The notes: a model not told the origin generated them from the letters alone. 64,000 bases of DNA from Chlorobiaceae bacterium (GCA_013824245.1 PNNN01000051.1:1-64000), one strand, 5' to 3'. Shown: positions 47,602-58,189, numbered from the stretch's first letter. A program made the numbers and translations.

Positions 47602-50157
47602 ATGAAATCAAAAATTGTTTTTGGTCTGTTCGTTGTTCTCCTTGCACTCACATTGTGGAGTTGCAAAGATACACCGCCTACAAGCAGTATCGGAACTTCG
47701 ACCATACAGGGATATGTGTATGATGCGATTACAGGTAGTTATTTACAAAATGTTACGGCGGTTCTTGCTACAGAAGCGAAACGGGAAACAACATTTACCG
47801 GCGCTGACGGCATATTCCTTTTTAAAGTCGATTTATCGAACCTTCAAAACCAAAGCGCCACTATCAGTCTTCAAAAGTTCGGATACATATCCGAATCGTT
47901 CTCGATATCTGTTGCTAAAGATACTACGTTGAGTGTCAGCTTGACGATCGATTACTCGTCATCGGCGGTGGTTGTGGGTGTTGTTAGGGATAGCGCAACC
48001 AGTTATCCGTTACGCGATACCAAAGTGCACCTCACAGTTCCTGGCGCCGATACATCGGTTATCACAGGTGTTGACGGAAGTTATAGACTTTCTGCAGACT
48101 TGGTTGATTTGCAATCTCTTACTGCCCTGGTTACTGTGGAAAAGGCGGGCTACCGCACTAAACAAATTCCTGCCACTTTAACGCGCGGACAAACCAATAA
48201 TATGGGAAATGTTTTGCTCAGAGTGGATATGGGATCAACTGCAGGTCAGTTGATGGGGAGAGTGCTCGATAACAGAACCCGTCTTCCCATTACAAATGCT
48301 AATTTGGTTCTCTCAGCCGGAAGCTTCATTGATAGTACAAATAGTTCGATAAATGGTGATTTCTCTTTCACTGTCGATCTTGCCGGACTTACGGCTTTGA
48401 ATGGACAGTTAAGAGTTTCTAATCCCGGATATATATCAAGGACATTCAATGTCACAATCGAAAAAGCAAAAACTCTTGAGGTTGAAATTATTCTTGATAG
48501 AGATACTACAGCGTCATCTGCACTTATAACGGGAATATTACGGGATAGTCTCACATTATATCCACTTCGGAATGGCACAATCTTATTGACTTTACCGGGT
48601 GTTGTGGATTCGGTAATAACACCTACAGATGGATCATTTAGATTAACCGCCGATTTAGTTGATCGTGATTCGCTGCCTGTTTTAATCACCGCTTACAAAG
48701 CGGGTTACAGAACCAAGAGATTTACTTTCACAATTTATCGCGGGCAATCAACAAACCTCGGTGATGTTTTGTTGGCTGTAGATGCGGCGTCTACTATTGC
48801 TCAGATTGTTGGGCGGGTATTTGATTCGCAAACGAAACTGCCGCTTACAAATGCACATGTTACTTTATATTCAAATCTGCTTGTTGATAGTTTGCAAACA
48901 ACTTTCAGCGGAGAATATTCGTTCTCAATCAATCTTCAAGGGTTACCGTCATTGCCCGGATTATTGAAGGTAGAAAAGTCTGGATATAAACAGCAATCTG
49001 TTAACTTCAACGTTGAAGCCGGCAAACAGGTATCAAATGACTTTTACCTTATTCGCGATACCACAACCGGTATCCGGGACTCAAGTGATTCCGGTTTGTA
49101 TGCGCGGTCTATAGCATTGATGAGTATAAGCGCGCGTGAAATTTCGGTGTATGGAGTAGGTGGCACTGAATCTTCCATCATCACATGGGAAGTACGCGAC
49201 TCACTTGGTTTCCCAATCGATATTGATCATCGCGATACTGTCGAGTTCCAGTTGATCGGTGAGCCGGTTGTTGGTGGAGCATACGTTACACCGCAGCGTG
49301 CGCTTACAAATGTTTCAGGTCGTGTTGCAACTACCGTGAACAGCGGGACAAAATCGGGCGTACTGCAATTTGTTGCAAAACTTTATCGTGAACGTGACAG
49401 TGTCTGGATTTACTCAACACCTGTCATAATTACGGTTAATGCAGGATTACCGGATCAAGTCCATTTCACAGTCGCTGCTCATAGATATAACTTCCCCGCT
49501 TATGACTGGCTCGGTAGAACCGATGCAATTACAGTTCAGGTTGGAGACAAATATAGTAATCCGGTTAAATCTAATACCGCTGTTTATTTCAGCACAACCG
49601 GTGGAATTATCGGTGCATCCGGATTTACAGATAGAGTGACTGGCCAGGCAACTGTTCAGCTTCAGAGCGGTAATCCTCACCCACCGGATACCATATATGG
49701 TGTTCCTAATATGGCAAAGATCGCGGCTGTTACTATGGGTGAAAACGGAATCGCTGTGCATGATACCATAATTATTCTCTTCTCAGGGTGGTCTCAAATT
49801 AGCGATGTTAGTGCTGATAGTTTCAATGTTCCGAGGAGCGGAAGATCTGGCAGGATATACTTCAAAGTGTCTGATAGGTTTGGTAATCCGCTATCCTCAG
49901 GGACCCACATTGGAGTTACTTTGCAATATACGCCTCCTCCAAACAGTCAGGTTAATTTAAGTGTTACAGGATTCATTGATGTAACGCTTGGAGACACTCA
50001 GGCGCGAGGACTTGGAACGACCGATTTCTGGTTCGAGGTGGTTGACCAAACCCAAGGAGGAGTTTCTTCAGCAATACCCTGTAATGTTATTATCAGGGTG
50101 ACGAGCGAAAACGGTAACCCACCTGATGCCTCAATACCCGGCATCATAGGCGGGTGA
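47602..50157 (+). CDS. Large lipoprotein with repeated CarboxypepD_reg-like domains and Ig/invasin-like C-terminal domains
   Basis: MKSKIVFGLFVVLLALTLWSC lipobox; repeats GVVRDSATSYPLRD/GILRDSLTLYPLRN and GRVLDNRTRLPITNAN/GRVFDSQTKLPLTNAH. Confidence 0.75.
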   Translation: MKSKIVFGLFVVLLALTLWSCKDTPPTSSIGTSTIQGYVYDAITGSYLQNVTAVLATEAKRETTFTGADGIFLFKVDLSNLQNQSATISLQKFGYISESFSISVAKDTTLSVSLTIDYSSSAVVVGVVRDSATSYPLRDTKVHLTVPGADTSVITGVDGSYRLSADLVDLQSLTALVTVEKAGYRTKQIPATLTRGQTNNMGNVLLRVDMGSTAGQLMGRVLDNRTRLPITNANLVLSAGSFIDSTNSSINGDFSFTVDLAGLTALNGQLRVSNPGYISRTFNVTIEKAKTLEVEIILDRDTTASSALITGILRDSLTLYPLRNGTILLTLPGVVDSVITPTDGSFRLTADLVDRDSLPVLITAYKAGYRTKRFTFTIYRGQSTNLGDVLLAVDAASTIAQIVGRVFDSQTKLPLTNAHVTLYSNLLVDSLQTTFSGEYSFSINLQGLPSLPGLLKVEKSGYKQQSVNFNVEAGKQVSNDFYLIRDTTTGIRDSSDSGLYARSIALMSISAREISVYGVGGTESSIITWEVRDSLGFPIDIDHRDTVEFQLIGEPVVGGAYVTPQRALTNVSGRVATTVNSGTKSGVLQFVAKLYRERDSVWIYSTPVIITVNAGLPDQVHFTVAAHRYNFPAYDWLGRTDAITVQVGDKYSNPVKSNTAVYFSTTGGIIGASGFTDRVTGQATVQLQSGNPHPPDTIYGVPNMAKIAAVTMGENGIAVHDTIIILFSGWSQISDVSADSFNVPRSGRSGRIYFKVSDRFGNPLSSGTHIGVTLQYTPPPNSQVNLSVTGFIDVTLGDTQARGLGTTDFWFEVVDQTQGGVSSAIPCNVIIRVTSENGNPPDASIPGIIGG

Positions 50158-50176
50158 TCTGATAATTAAGAGTAAT

Positions 50177-50212
50177 AAAAAATGCCATCTCGGTTTTCCG
50201 GGATGGCATTTT
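50177..50212. terminator. Bidirectional intrinsic terminator
   Basis: AAAATGCCATCTCGG-TTTT-CCGGGATGGCATTTT between convergent 47602-50157 (+) and hemL (-). Confidence 0.9.
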
Positions 50213-50233
50213 AATTTGATCTAAATCTTTAAT

Positions 50234-51535
50234 TCATTTCATCAAGTGTAAAACTGCTTTCAATGATTTGAAATTAGCTCCGACAGTTTTATCTATCATC
50301 TCATCTGTGTGAGCCGATGAAACGAACACTGCTTCGAATTGTGAGGGGGGAAGATAGATTCCATTATCCAACATTTCCCGGAAATATGGTCCAAATAATT
50401 TTGTGTCTGAACTCCGGGCAGAATCCGCGTCTATCACTTTTTTATCAGTAAAGAATAAAGTGAACATAGACCCGACACGGTTTACAACAAAATCCAAATT
50501 CAGTTTCCTCAAATTATCTTTGAATCCTTCTTCAATTTGATTTGAAGCCCGTTCAATCTTTTTATATATCGATTTATTTTTAGAAAGGATTGAAAGCATC
50601 TCGAAACCCGCCGCCATTGCGAGAGGATTTCCAGATAGAGTTCCTGCCTGATACATCGGACCATTCGGTGCAACCATTTCCATCATTTCGCGCTTACCGC
50701 CGTAAGCACCAACCGGCAATCCGCCGCCGATAATTTTTCCAAGCGTTGTCAGATCGGGTTTAATTCCGTATAATTCTTGCGCACCTCCGGCAGATACTCT
50801 GAAGCCCGTCATCACTTCATCAAAAATGAGCACAATTTTTTGTTTCGTGCAAATAGCTCTTAGCGCTTCAAGAAATCCCGGCTTGGGCGGAATGCAACCC
50901 ATATTCCCAACTATCGGCTCAACAATAATTGCCGCGATCTCGGATTTATGATCAGCGATAATTTTTTTTACAGATTCGATGTTGTTGAAAGTGGCGTTCA
51001 AAGTATCCGCGGCTGTCGATTTTGTTACACCGGGACTGTCGGGTGTTCCAAATGTTGCCGCACCCGATCCGGCTTTGATTAAAAATGAATCGGCATGACC
51101 ATGATAACAGCCATCGAATTTAATTATCTTATCTCTTCCGGTAAAAGCACGCGCTAAACGTATTGCGCTCATCGTGGCTTCTGTACCGGAATTAACCATT
51201 CTCAACATTTCAATGGAAGGAACCATCTTCGTAATAAGCTCTGCGATCTTCACTTCAAGCTCGGTTGGTGCGCCAAAACTTGTTCCAAGTTTCGCTTTCT
51301 CACTGATCGCTTTCAAGATGGATGGATGAGAGTGACCCAATATCATCGGTCCCCAAGAGCCGATGTAATCTATATATTTATTTCCATCAACATCCCAAAG
51401 ATATGCGGCTTTGGCTCGTTCAATAAAACGTGGAGTTGTTCCGACTGATTTAAACGCTCGAACTGGAGAATTTACTCCACCCGGTATAACTTTTTTAGCT
51501 TTTATAAAAAGATTGTTTGATTTAGTTGATTTCAT
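50234..51535 (-). CDS. hemL: Glutamate-1-semialdehyde 2,1-aminomutase
   Basis: PGGVNSPVRAFKSVG; MVNSGTEATMSAIRLARAFTGRDKIIKFDGCYHGHAD; LTTLGKIIGGGLPVGAYGG. Confidence 0.97.
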   Translation of the reverse strand: MKSTKSNNLFIKAKKVIPGGVNSPVRAFKSVGTTPRFIERAKAAYLWDVDGNKYIDYIGSWGPMILGHSHPSILKAISEKAKLGTSFGAPTELEVKIAELITKMVPSIEMLRMVNSGTEATMSAIRLARAFTGRDKIIKFDGCYHGHADSFLIKAGSGAATFGTPDSPGVTKSTAADTLNATFNNIESVKKIIADHKSEIAAIIVEPIVGNMGCIPPKPGFLEALRAICTKQKIVLIFDEVMTGFRVSAGGAQELYGIKPDLTTLGKIIGGGLPVGAYGGKREMMEMVAPNGPMYQAGTLSGNPLAMAAGFEMLSILSKNKSIYKKIERASNQIEEGFKDNLRKLNLDFVVNRVGSMFTLFFTDKKVIDADSARSSDTKLFGPYFREMLDNGIYLPPSQFEAVFVSSAHTDEMIDKTVGANFKSLKAVLHLMK

Positions 51536-51592
51536 ATTAATAAAAAATATTATAAAGGTTTAACTTGAATATAATTTACAACCCTAATTTAT

Positions 51593-51669
51593 AAATCCCA
51601 AATCTCAAATCTCAAATCTCAAATCTCAAATCTCATATCTCATATCTCATATCTCATATCTCATATCCC
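51593..51669. repeat. Heptanucleotide tandem array (AAATCTC/ATATCTC), about 11 units
   Basis: aaatccc(aaatctc)5(atatctc)4atatccc read directly in the sequence; intergenic. Confidence 0.95.
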
Positions 51670-51700
51670 AAATCCAACATCACAACTCACTACTCACAAC

Positions 51701-52681
51701 TCATAACATCCCATTTTTCTTATACCAATCATACGCTTCCAAAATTGCTTGCTGAATTGGTTTTGGTTTGTATCCAAGTTCTCGTGTAGCTTTCTCATGA
51801 GAACACCAATTATATGCAAGAAGACTTTTAGCAATTGTGGGTGAGAGAGGCAACTCGATGCCAGATAGATTTGATATTATTCCGGAGAAAAACACCGTAG
51901 TTTGCACAAACCATTTCGGAGCTTTAATTTTCGGGGCTTTACCATCGATGAGTGAGGCAATCAAGTGGAATAATTCTTTATGAGTTAAATTAACATTTCC
52001 AAGAATATACCGCTCACCGGTTTTCCCAAATTTTGCAGCGGAGATATGTCCCAAAACAACATCTTCAACTCCAACAATATTGATCCCGCCATCGGTATAT
52101 GCGGGGATTTTACCGTTTTTAATATCGCGAATTAGTTGTCCGCCGTGGATGTTGACATCCCGTGGACCAATAATTACAGATGGATTTACGATGCTGGCGT
52201 TCAATCCTTTTCCCATACCTTTTAAAACCTCTAATTCGGCGAGATGTTTAGTATATCGGTAAGCAATACCGTTTCCCCAATTGTAAATTGTGTTTTCATC
52301 GACAAGAGAGCCATCAGTTGTAAAACCAAGGGCACCTATTGTACTTGTATGGACAAGTTTTTCAACATCAAGTTCTAAACAAACTTCTACAATATTTCGA
52401 GTTCCTTCAACATTGATTTCAAAGTGTTGTTTCTGTTTTTGTTTGAAGAAAGATATTAAAGCGGCAGTATGAAAAACGGTATCGCATTCCCGGATTGCTT
52501 TGCGGAGAGATTCTTTATCGCGTACATCTCCAATAACATGCTCAACATTAGCTTCTGCGAGTGTGGCTGTGTTAGATGTTGAACGATGAAAAGCCCGAAC
52601 CTGATACCCTTGTTTGATAAGCTCAATAATTAAGTTCGAACCGATAAAGCCGGTGGCGCCGGTTACAAGAATTTTTTGCAC
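51701..52681 (-). CDS. NAD-dependent epimerase/dehydratase (SDR, dihydroflavonol reductase-like)
   Basis: ILVTGATGFIGSNLI; VFHTAALISFF; YRYTKHLAE (YxxxK). Confidence 0.9.
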   Translation of the reverse strand: MQKILVTGATGFIGSNLIIELIKQGYQVRAFHRSTSNTATLAEANVEHVIGDVRDKESLRKAIRECDTVFHTAALISFFKQKQKQHFEINVEGTRNIVEVCLELDVEKLVHTSTIGALGFTTDGSLVDENTIYNWGNGIAYRYTKHLAELEVLKGMGKGLNASIVNPSVIIGPRDVNIHGGQLIRDIKNGKIPAYTDGGINIVGVEDVVLGHISAAKFGKTGERYILGNVNLTHKELFHLIASLIDGKAPKIKAPKWFVQTTVFFSGIISNLSGIELPLSPTIAKSLLAYNWCSHEKATRELGYKPKPIQQAILEAYDWYKKNGML

Positions 52682-52685
52682 TTAA

Positions 52686-53660
52686 TTATAGCAGCTTAGC
52701 CGCTTCTTTAGCGTGATAAGTTAAAATTATATCTGCGCCGGCGCGTTTTATACTCGTTAGAATTTCCATCATGACTCGTTGTTCATCAATCCAGCCAAGT
52801 TTTCCTGCCGCTTTCACCATAGAATATTCTCCACTTACATTATAAGCGGCGGTCGGCATATGAAACGTATCTTTTACGCGTCTTATTACATCTAAATATG
52901 AAAGAGCCGGTTTTACCATTACAATATCAGCGCCTTCATCGATATCGGTTTGAACTTCACGGATTGCTTCATCGGAATTTGCCGGATCCATTTGATGCGA
53001 GCGCCGGTCGCCAAATTTAGGTGTGCTTTCGGCGGCTTCGCGGAAAGGTCCGTAAAATCCGGATGCATACTTTGCCGCGTACGACATAATAGGAATGTTG
53101 TCAAAATGATTTGCATCGAGAATAGATCTGATCGCTTGTACTCGCCCGTCGAACATATCTGAAGGTGCAATCATATCCGCCCCCGCCTGCGCGTGTGTTA
53201 GAGCTTCCTTTGCAAGCAATTCGATGGAGGCATCATTAACAATCTCCTCGCCGAGGACTATTCCACAGTGTCCGTGAGATGTGTATTCGCACAAGCAAAC
53301 GTCGGTGATGACAACAATTCCCGGAACTTCTTTTTTAATTGCGCGGACTGTTTGTTGAATGATTCCGTCCGCGTCATAAGCGCCGCTTCCTACTTCATCT
53401 TTTTGGGGCGGAATTCCAAAAAGAATTACAGCCGGAATTCCCAAAGATTTAACTTCTTCACATTCCTTCACGATATTATCGATCGACATTTGATAAACAC
53501 CCTGCATCGAAGAAATTTCTTTCTTTATATTTTTACCCGGAACGGAAAACAGGGGATAAATAAAATCGTTTTTCGAGAGTTCAGTCTCGCGAACCATCGA
53601 GCGGAGTAGCGGAGTCATTCTGGTTCGTCTGTGCCGTGTAAATTTTACTGGAGTATTCAT
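52686..53660 (-). CDS. hemB: Delta-aminolevulinic acid dehydratase (porphobilinogen synthase)
   Basis: RHRRTRMTPLLRSMVRET; DVCLCEYTSHGHCG; APSDMFDGRVQAIR; FREAAESTPKFGDRRSHQMDPANSDEA. Confidence 0.97.
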   Translation of the reverse strand: MNTPVKFTRHRRTRMTPLLRSMVRETELSKNDFIYPLFSVPGKNIKKEISSMQGVYQMSIDNIVKECEEVKSLGIPAVILFGIPPQKDEVGSGAYDADGIIQQTVRAIKKEVPGIVVITDVCLCEYTSHGHCGIVLGEEIVNDASIELLAKEALTHAQAGADMIAPSDMFDGRVQAIRSILDANHFDNIPIMSYAAKYASGFYGPFREAAESTPKFGDRRSHQMDPANSDEAIREVQTDIDEGADIVMVKPALSYLDVIRRVKDTFHMPTAAYNVSGEYSMVKAAGKLGWIDEQRVMMEILTSIKRAGADIILTYHAKEAAKLL

Positions 53661-53692
53661 TTTGTTTCCTTTGTTCAGAATATATTTCAAAA

Positions 53693-54490
53693 TTATTCAA
53701 TTGACTTTAAAAATTTTCTAAGAATTTTATTAAATTCTTCAGGATTTTCAACATTCGACATATGTGCGGCATTCGGAATTATATGAAGCGCGGAATCGCT
53801 TATTTTTTCTTTCATTGAAATTGAACAAGATGGAGGTGTAAGTTCATCGAACTGTCCGACCATTATTAAAGTGGGAATTTTGATGCTCGGCAGGAACGCT
53901 GTTGAATTTGTGCGTCCCGCTAACGCAATCATCATTCCAGCCATAGCATTTGCAGAATTTCTTTCGATGATATCGTGCAAATGTCTCCATACTTCTGTTT
54001 TTTTGTGAACATTATTTTCCGTGAGCACAGCCGGAAGAAACTTGTTTGCAAATTTCTTCATACCGTAGATTTTAACTTTTCTTGCGTCAGTAGCACGCTT
54101 GATTTTAACCTCATTTGAATCATCTTCACTTCGTGTATCACATAAAACAAGTCCTATGAAGCGATCTTGATTTCTCTCAACTGCGCGAAGCGCTATATAA
54201 CCGCCCATCGATGATCCAACAATCACTGCTTTTGGGATGTGTAAAATATCGAGCAGACCGAACAGATCGTCAACGCAATACTCGATTGTATATTGCCCAT
54301 TGCCAACGTCGCTCAATCCGTGTCCTCTTACGTCGTATGATAAAACTGCATAATCTTTTTTAAATTCTGCGACCTGCGGTCTCCACATTTCTTTACTGAA
54401 AGGAAAACCGTGTATAAAAATTACCGGTACACCCGTATTGGGTCCTTCAATTGAATAATCAATGCCAAAGCCATTAACTTTTACGTACAT
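53693..54490 (-). CDS. Alpha/beta-fold hydrolase
   Basis: VIFIHGFPFSKEMWRPQ; VIVGSSMGGYIAL; C-terminal His in IIPNAAHMSN. Confidence 0.9.
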   Translation of the reverse strand: MYVKVNGFGIDYSIEGPNTGVPVIFIHGFPFSKEMWRPQVAEFKKDYAVLSYDVRGHGLSDVGNGQYTIEYCVDDLFGLLDILHIPKAVIVGSSMGGYIALRAVERNQDRFIGLVLCDTRSEDDSNEVKIKRATDARKVKIYGMKKFANKFLPAVLTENNVHKKTEVWRHLHDIIERNSANAMAGMMIALAGRTNSTAFLPSIKIPTLIMVGQFDELTPPSCSISMKEKISDSALHIIPNAAHMSNVENPEEFNKILRKFLKSIE

Positions 54491-54606
54491 ATTAACTTCT
54501 CCTGCTCGTCATATATCGATTAAGAAATTGATAAGATATAAAAATTGATTCCGATGATCGAGTTTCATACAGATAGTATATAAAAAATATTTTACCGCTA
54601 TTAGAA

Positions 54607-55530
54607 CTATTTCGATTTATCTTTTTTGTCGGGATGAAGAATTGATAGAACAATTGAAGTGGCAATTATAATAAATATAGCCGCAAGTGATGATAAAATA
54701 GGAACCTGATACCACGGTTCAATAAGCATTTTTACTCCGATGAAACCAAGTACAATCGAAAGTCCATATTTGAGATAGCGGAATTCATTCATGAATCCCG
54801 CGAGAACGAAATAAAGAGCGCGTAATCCTAATATTGCAAAAATATTTGAAGTATAGATGATAAATGTATCTTGCGTAATCGAAAAAATAGCGGGAATTGA
54901 ATCGGTAGCAAACGCAATGTCGGTGCTTTCTATCATTAGAAGGACTAATAAGAGCGGTGTCGCGAATCGTTTTCCCTCTTGCACAACGAAAAATTTTTCT
55001 CCGACATAATCTTTAGTCACAGGGAACAATTTTCTCGCAAATCGAACCAAAGGATTATTCTCGGGATGAATTTCAGTCTCTCTCTGTACAGCCAATTTTA
55101 TTGCCGTGAATATTAAAAAGGCACCTAAGAGATAGAGTATCCAATGAAACTGTGAAATTAATGCCGCACCCGCAACAATAAATATTGCCCGAAAAACTAT
55201 AGCGCTAAGGATGCCCCAAAAAAGTACTTTATGTTGCGCGCTCCGAGGAACAGAAAAATAAGAGAAAATAATAATAAAAACGAAAACATTGTCTACAGAT
55301 AATGCTTTCTCTACTACATATCCTGTGTAATATTCAAGCGCTTTTATAGGTCCACTCTCATACCAAATGAATAACCCGAATAGCAAAGCAAGTGCTACCC
55401 AAACAGCACTCCATGCGAGCGCTTCCTTCATACTAGGAAAGTGTGCTTTCTTTTGGATTACCCCCAAATCCAAAATCAACATTAAAATAATAAAAACATT
55501 AAAAAGAAGTAGAATCAGGTTTTCGTTCAA
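54607..55530 (-). CDS. TerC/Alx family integral membrane protein
   Basis: EYYTGYVVEKALSVDNVFVFIIIF; LLVLLMIESTDIAFATDSIPAIFSITQDTFIIYTSNIFAILGLRALYF. Confidence 0.93.
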   Translation of the reverse strand: MNENLILLLFNVFIILMLILDLGVIQKKAHFPSMKEALAWSAVWVALALLFGLFIWYESGPIKALEYYTGYVVEKALSVDNVFVFIIIFSYFSVPRSAQHKVLFWGILSAIVFRAIFIVAGAALISQFHWILYLLGAFLIFTAIKLAVQRETEIHPENNPLVRFARKLFPVTKDYVGEKFFVVQEGKRFATPLLLVLLMIESTDIAFATDSIPAIFSITQDTFIIYTSNIFAILGLRALYFVLAGFMNEFRYLKYGLSIVLGFIGVKMLIEPWYQVPILSSLAAIFIIIATSIVLSILHPDKKDKSK

Positions 55531-55730
55531 AGAACCCCTCGAAATAAATTGTGATTGAATATTTCTCTGAAGAATTAATTGTTGCCGTTACTTATTTATG
55601 AAAACACCCGAATTAGTAATATCGTTCGGATGATCGATCCGTTTATGATGAAATTATTGTTTTGATCATTAAACGGGATCCCTATTCGAGTTAAATAAAT
55701 GTACTAATTTTGAATAACAAATGCACATTA

Positions 55731-57143
55731 TCAAGAATGGTCACGGTTTAAATAATCAACGATTTTTTTACAAGTTTTGTCAGAATTCATAAAACAATCT
55801 CCAACCGCTATCCCGCCACGATAGTTGCTGGCAACGAATGTGCCTTGGAAATTGTCTTCAAATCGAGTTATCTTATCGAGGATTTTACCGTAACCTAAAT
55901 TGTATTGCGGTATCGCTCTCTTCCAGCGTGCAATTTTTTGGTAAACCGGTTTACCTTCAATTTGCATCAACGCTTGTAAATCATCGAGCACGATTTTAAG
56001 AATCTCATCATCATCGAATTCGGTAAGTTCCGGTTGCCGTGAGCCGCCGACAAAAGTTGTGAGAGCAATATGATCTCTTGGCGCTCGATTCGGAAAAAGT
56101 GAAGAGGACCAGATGGTGCCCAATATATTTTTGTGCTCAACGGCAGGCACAAGAAAACCGAATCCGTCAAGATTGCGATTGATTTGCTTGTCTGCAAATC
56201 CGAGGAACACTTCAGCCACAGGAGGATAGTAAATTGACCGCAAAACTGAAGCTGTTTCGGGATCGATCTTTTCTATGATCGAAGCGGTGGCATCGGCAGG
56301 AGATGAGAGTACAACCACTGGAGCTTCGAGCTTTAATCGTTCACCGTTTTGAATAAACGTTACAGTATAAATAGGTCTGTTGCCAACTTTCATCGGGATT
56401 ACGCTTTCAACTGTTGATTCATTGATGATCGCGGTGCCGAGCGCTCTTGAAATATTTACCGGTAAACTCTGCATCCCGTCATGAAACGAAAATAATTTCG
56501 CACGGTCTTTTGCAATTTCTTTACGTGCTTTGCGTTCTCTGCGCGATCCAATCATTCCTTTAATCAACCCGCCGTATTTTTCTTCTAACGCGTATAATTT
56601 GGGAAATGCGTGCTTAACCGACAATGTTTCAGGGTTGCCCGCATATACACCGGCAACAAACGGATTGATTGCATAATCTAAAAATTCTTTTCCAAGTCTT
56701 CGTTCAACAAACTGGGCAATTGTTTCTTCCGAATTGCCTCTGCCAATGAACGGTTCTTTTAACAATCGCAATTTGCCGCCTGCACTCCACAATTTTGTTC
56801 GAATGAAAGATAATGGATCCATCGGCACAGGAAGCAATGTTCCGTTCTTTACAATATACCGTTTGGATGATTGCTCGTTTGCATAAATGCGTTGAGATTC
56901 AATTCCTAAGCTACTGATGATTTCCCCAATCAATGGAGTGGTTTCGAGCGCGCTGTTAGGACCTGTTTCAATCAGCCATCCGTTATCGGGAACAGTCTTC
57001 ATTGTGCCGCCAACGGCGCTATCTTTTTCTAGGACTGTTACATCAATGTTTTGTTTCGAAAGCAAGTATGCTGTCAGCAATCCGGATATTCCGCCACCGA
57101 TTACAATTACCGAATTATTCATCTGTGAGTTTGCATGTTGCAT
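55731..57143 (-). CDS. hemY: Protoporphyrinogen/coproporphyrinogen oxidase (HemY/HemG-type, FAD)
   Basis: VIVIGGGISGLLTAYLLSKQNIDVTVLEKDSAVGGTMKT; C-terminal GTFVASNYRGGIAVGDCF. Confidence 0.88.
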   Translation of the reverse strand: MQHANSQMNNSVIVIGGGISGLLTAYLLSKQNIDVTVLEKDSAVGGTMKTVPDNGWLIETGPNSALETTPLIGEIISSLGIESQRIYANEQSSKRYIVKNGTLLPVPMDPLSFIRTKLWSAGGKLRLLKEPFIGRGNSEETIAQFVERRLGKEFLDYAINPFVAGVYAGNPETLSVKHAFPKLYALEEKYGGLIKGMIGSRRERKARKEIAKDRAKLFSFHDGMQSLPVNISRALGTAIINESTVESVIPMKVGNRPIYTVTFIQNGERLKLEAPVVVLSSPADATASIIEKIDPETASVLRSIYYPPVAEVFLGFADKQINRNLDGFGFLVPAVEHKNILGTIWSSSLFPNRAPRDHIALTTFVGGSRQPELTEFDDDEILKIVLDDLQALMQIEGKPVYQKIARWKRAIPQYNLGYGKILDKITRFEDNFQGTFVASNYRGGIAVGDCFMNSDKTCKKIVDYLNRDHS

Positions 57144-57186
57144 TTTGATTGAATTGATATCTATAATTAATAAACAGTTGTACGGT

Positions 57187-58170
57187 TTAAATCTGTTCCA
57201 GCACTAACGCAGTCAAGCATGCAATGAAGTCAGCATCATTATTTAATGCCGGCATGATTTCAAATCTGCTCGCTCCGTTTTCCATTGCGTATTTTCTCAT
57301 TTCGATTCCAATTTCATGAAGTGTTTCAATATGATCTGTTACGAACGAGATTGGAATGATAAGAAAATTTTTTCTGCCTCTCGCGGTCAGTTCCGTAATC
57401 GCATCATGCAGAGATGGACCAAGCCATTTAATCGGCCCGACTTTACTTTGATAGCAAACTGTGTGTGGAGAATTCCATTTACCTTTTTGAAGAACAAGTT
57501 TAACCGTTTCAATAATATGATTTTGATACGGGTCTCCTTTTTTTACATAACTTACAGGAATACTATGTGCGCTAAAAACCAGATCGATATCTGTCGGACC
57601 GATGTCAGTAAAACTTGCCAACGCTGAATTTATATGATTTATAATTGCATTTATATATAATGAATGGGTGTAAAAAGATTCTATCGTTCCTAATTGAACG
57701 GGGTTGTAATTTAGAAGCGCGCATTGTTTCTTCCATTCCTTTATGCTTGAAAGAGTGGTTGCTTTTGAGTATTGTGGGTAGAGTGGGAGTAAAATTATTT
57801 TTGAAAACGTATCATGTTTGATTTTTAGTATAACTTCTTCCGTGTTCGGATGCCAGTAACGCATTGCGACGAAAACTTCTGCATTAGTATGTTTATTTAA
57901 ACTTTGCTCAAGCGCGACTGCCTGCGCCCGGGTTAAAGAGAGAATGGGAGACTTGCCGCCTATTGTACGGTAATTTTCTTTTACTTTCGTAGAGCGGCTT
58001 GCTGCAATTTTTCGCGCAATAAATCGACGGGCAAGAAAAGCGCCGGGGAAATTTATTATGTCAGGATCGGAAAAAAGGTTGTACAAAAATGGCTCAACTG
58101 AATCTAACGAATCAGGTCCTCCAAGCTGAAAAAGAATCACGGCTATTTTATTTGTTAAATTTTTCAACAT
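57187..58170 (-). CDS. hemH: Ferrochelatase
   Basis: AVILFQLGGPDSLDSVEPFLYNLFSDPDII; LVFSAHSIPVSYVKKGDPY; CYQSKVGPIKWLGPSLHDAI; PISFVTDHIETLHEI. Confidence 0.96.
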   Translation of the reverse strand: MLKNLTNKIAVILFQLGGPDSLDSVEPFLYNLFSDPDIINFPGAFLARRFIARKIAASRSTKVKENYRTIGGKSPILSLTRAQAVALEQSLNKHTNAEVFVAMRYWHPNTEEVILKIKHDTFSKIILLPLYPQYSKATTLSSIKEWKKQCALLNYNPVQLGTIESFYTHSLYINAIINHINSALASFTDIGPTDIDLVFSAHSIPVSYVKKGDPYQNHIIETVKLVLQKGKWNSPHTVCYQSKVGPIKWLGPSLHDAITELTARGRKNFLIIPISFVTDHIETLHEIGIEMRKYAMENGASRFEIMPALNNDADFIACLTALVLEQI

Positions 58171-58189
58171 TTGATTAAAAAGATTAAAA

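Noticed and set aside
51593-51669. CRISPR array
   Set aside because: Period is 7 bp with no spacers; simple tandem repeat.
54491-55730. Possible yybP-ykoY manganese riboswitch upstream of the TerC-family gene
   Set aside because: Read the minus-strand leader (55531-55730); no GGGGAGTA-type conserved core, only an imperfect AT-rich hairpin.
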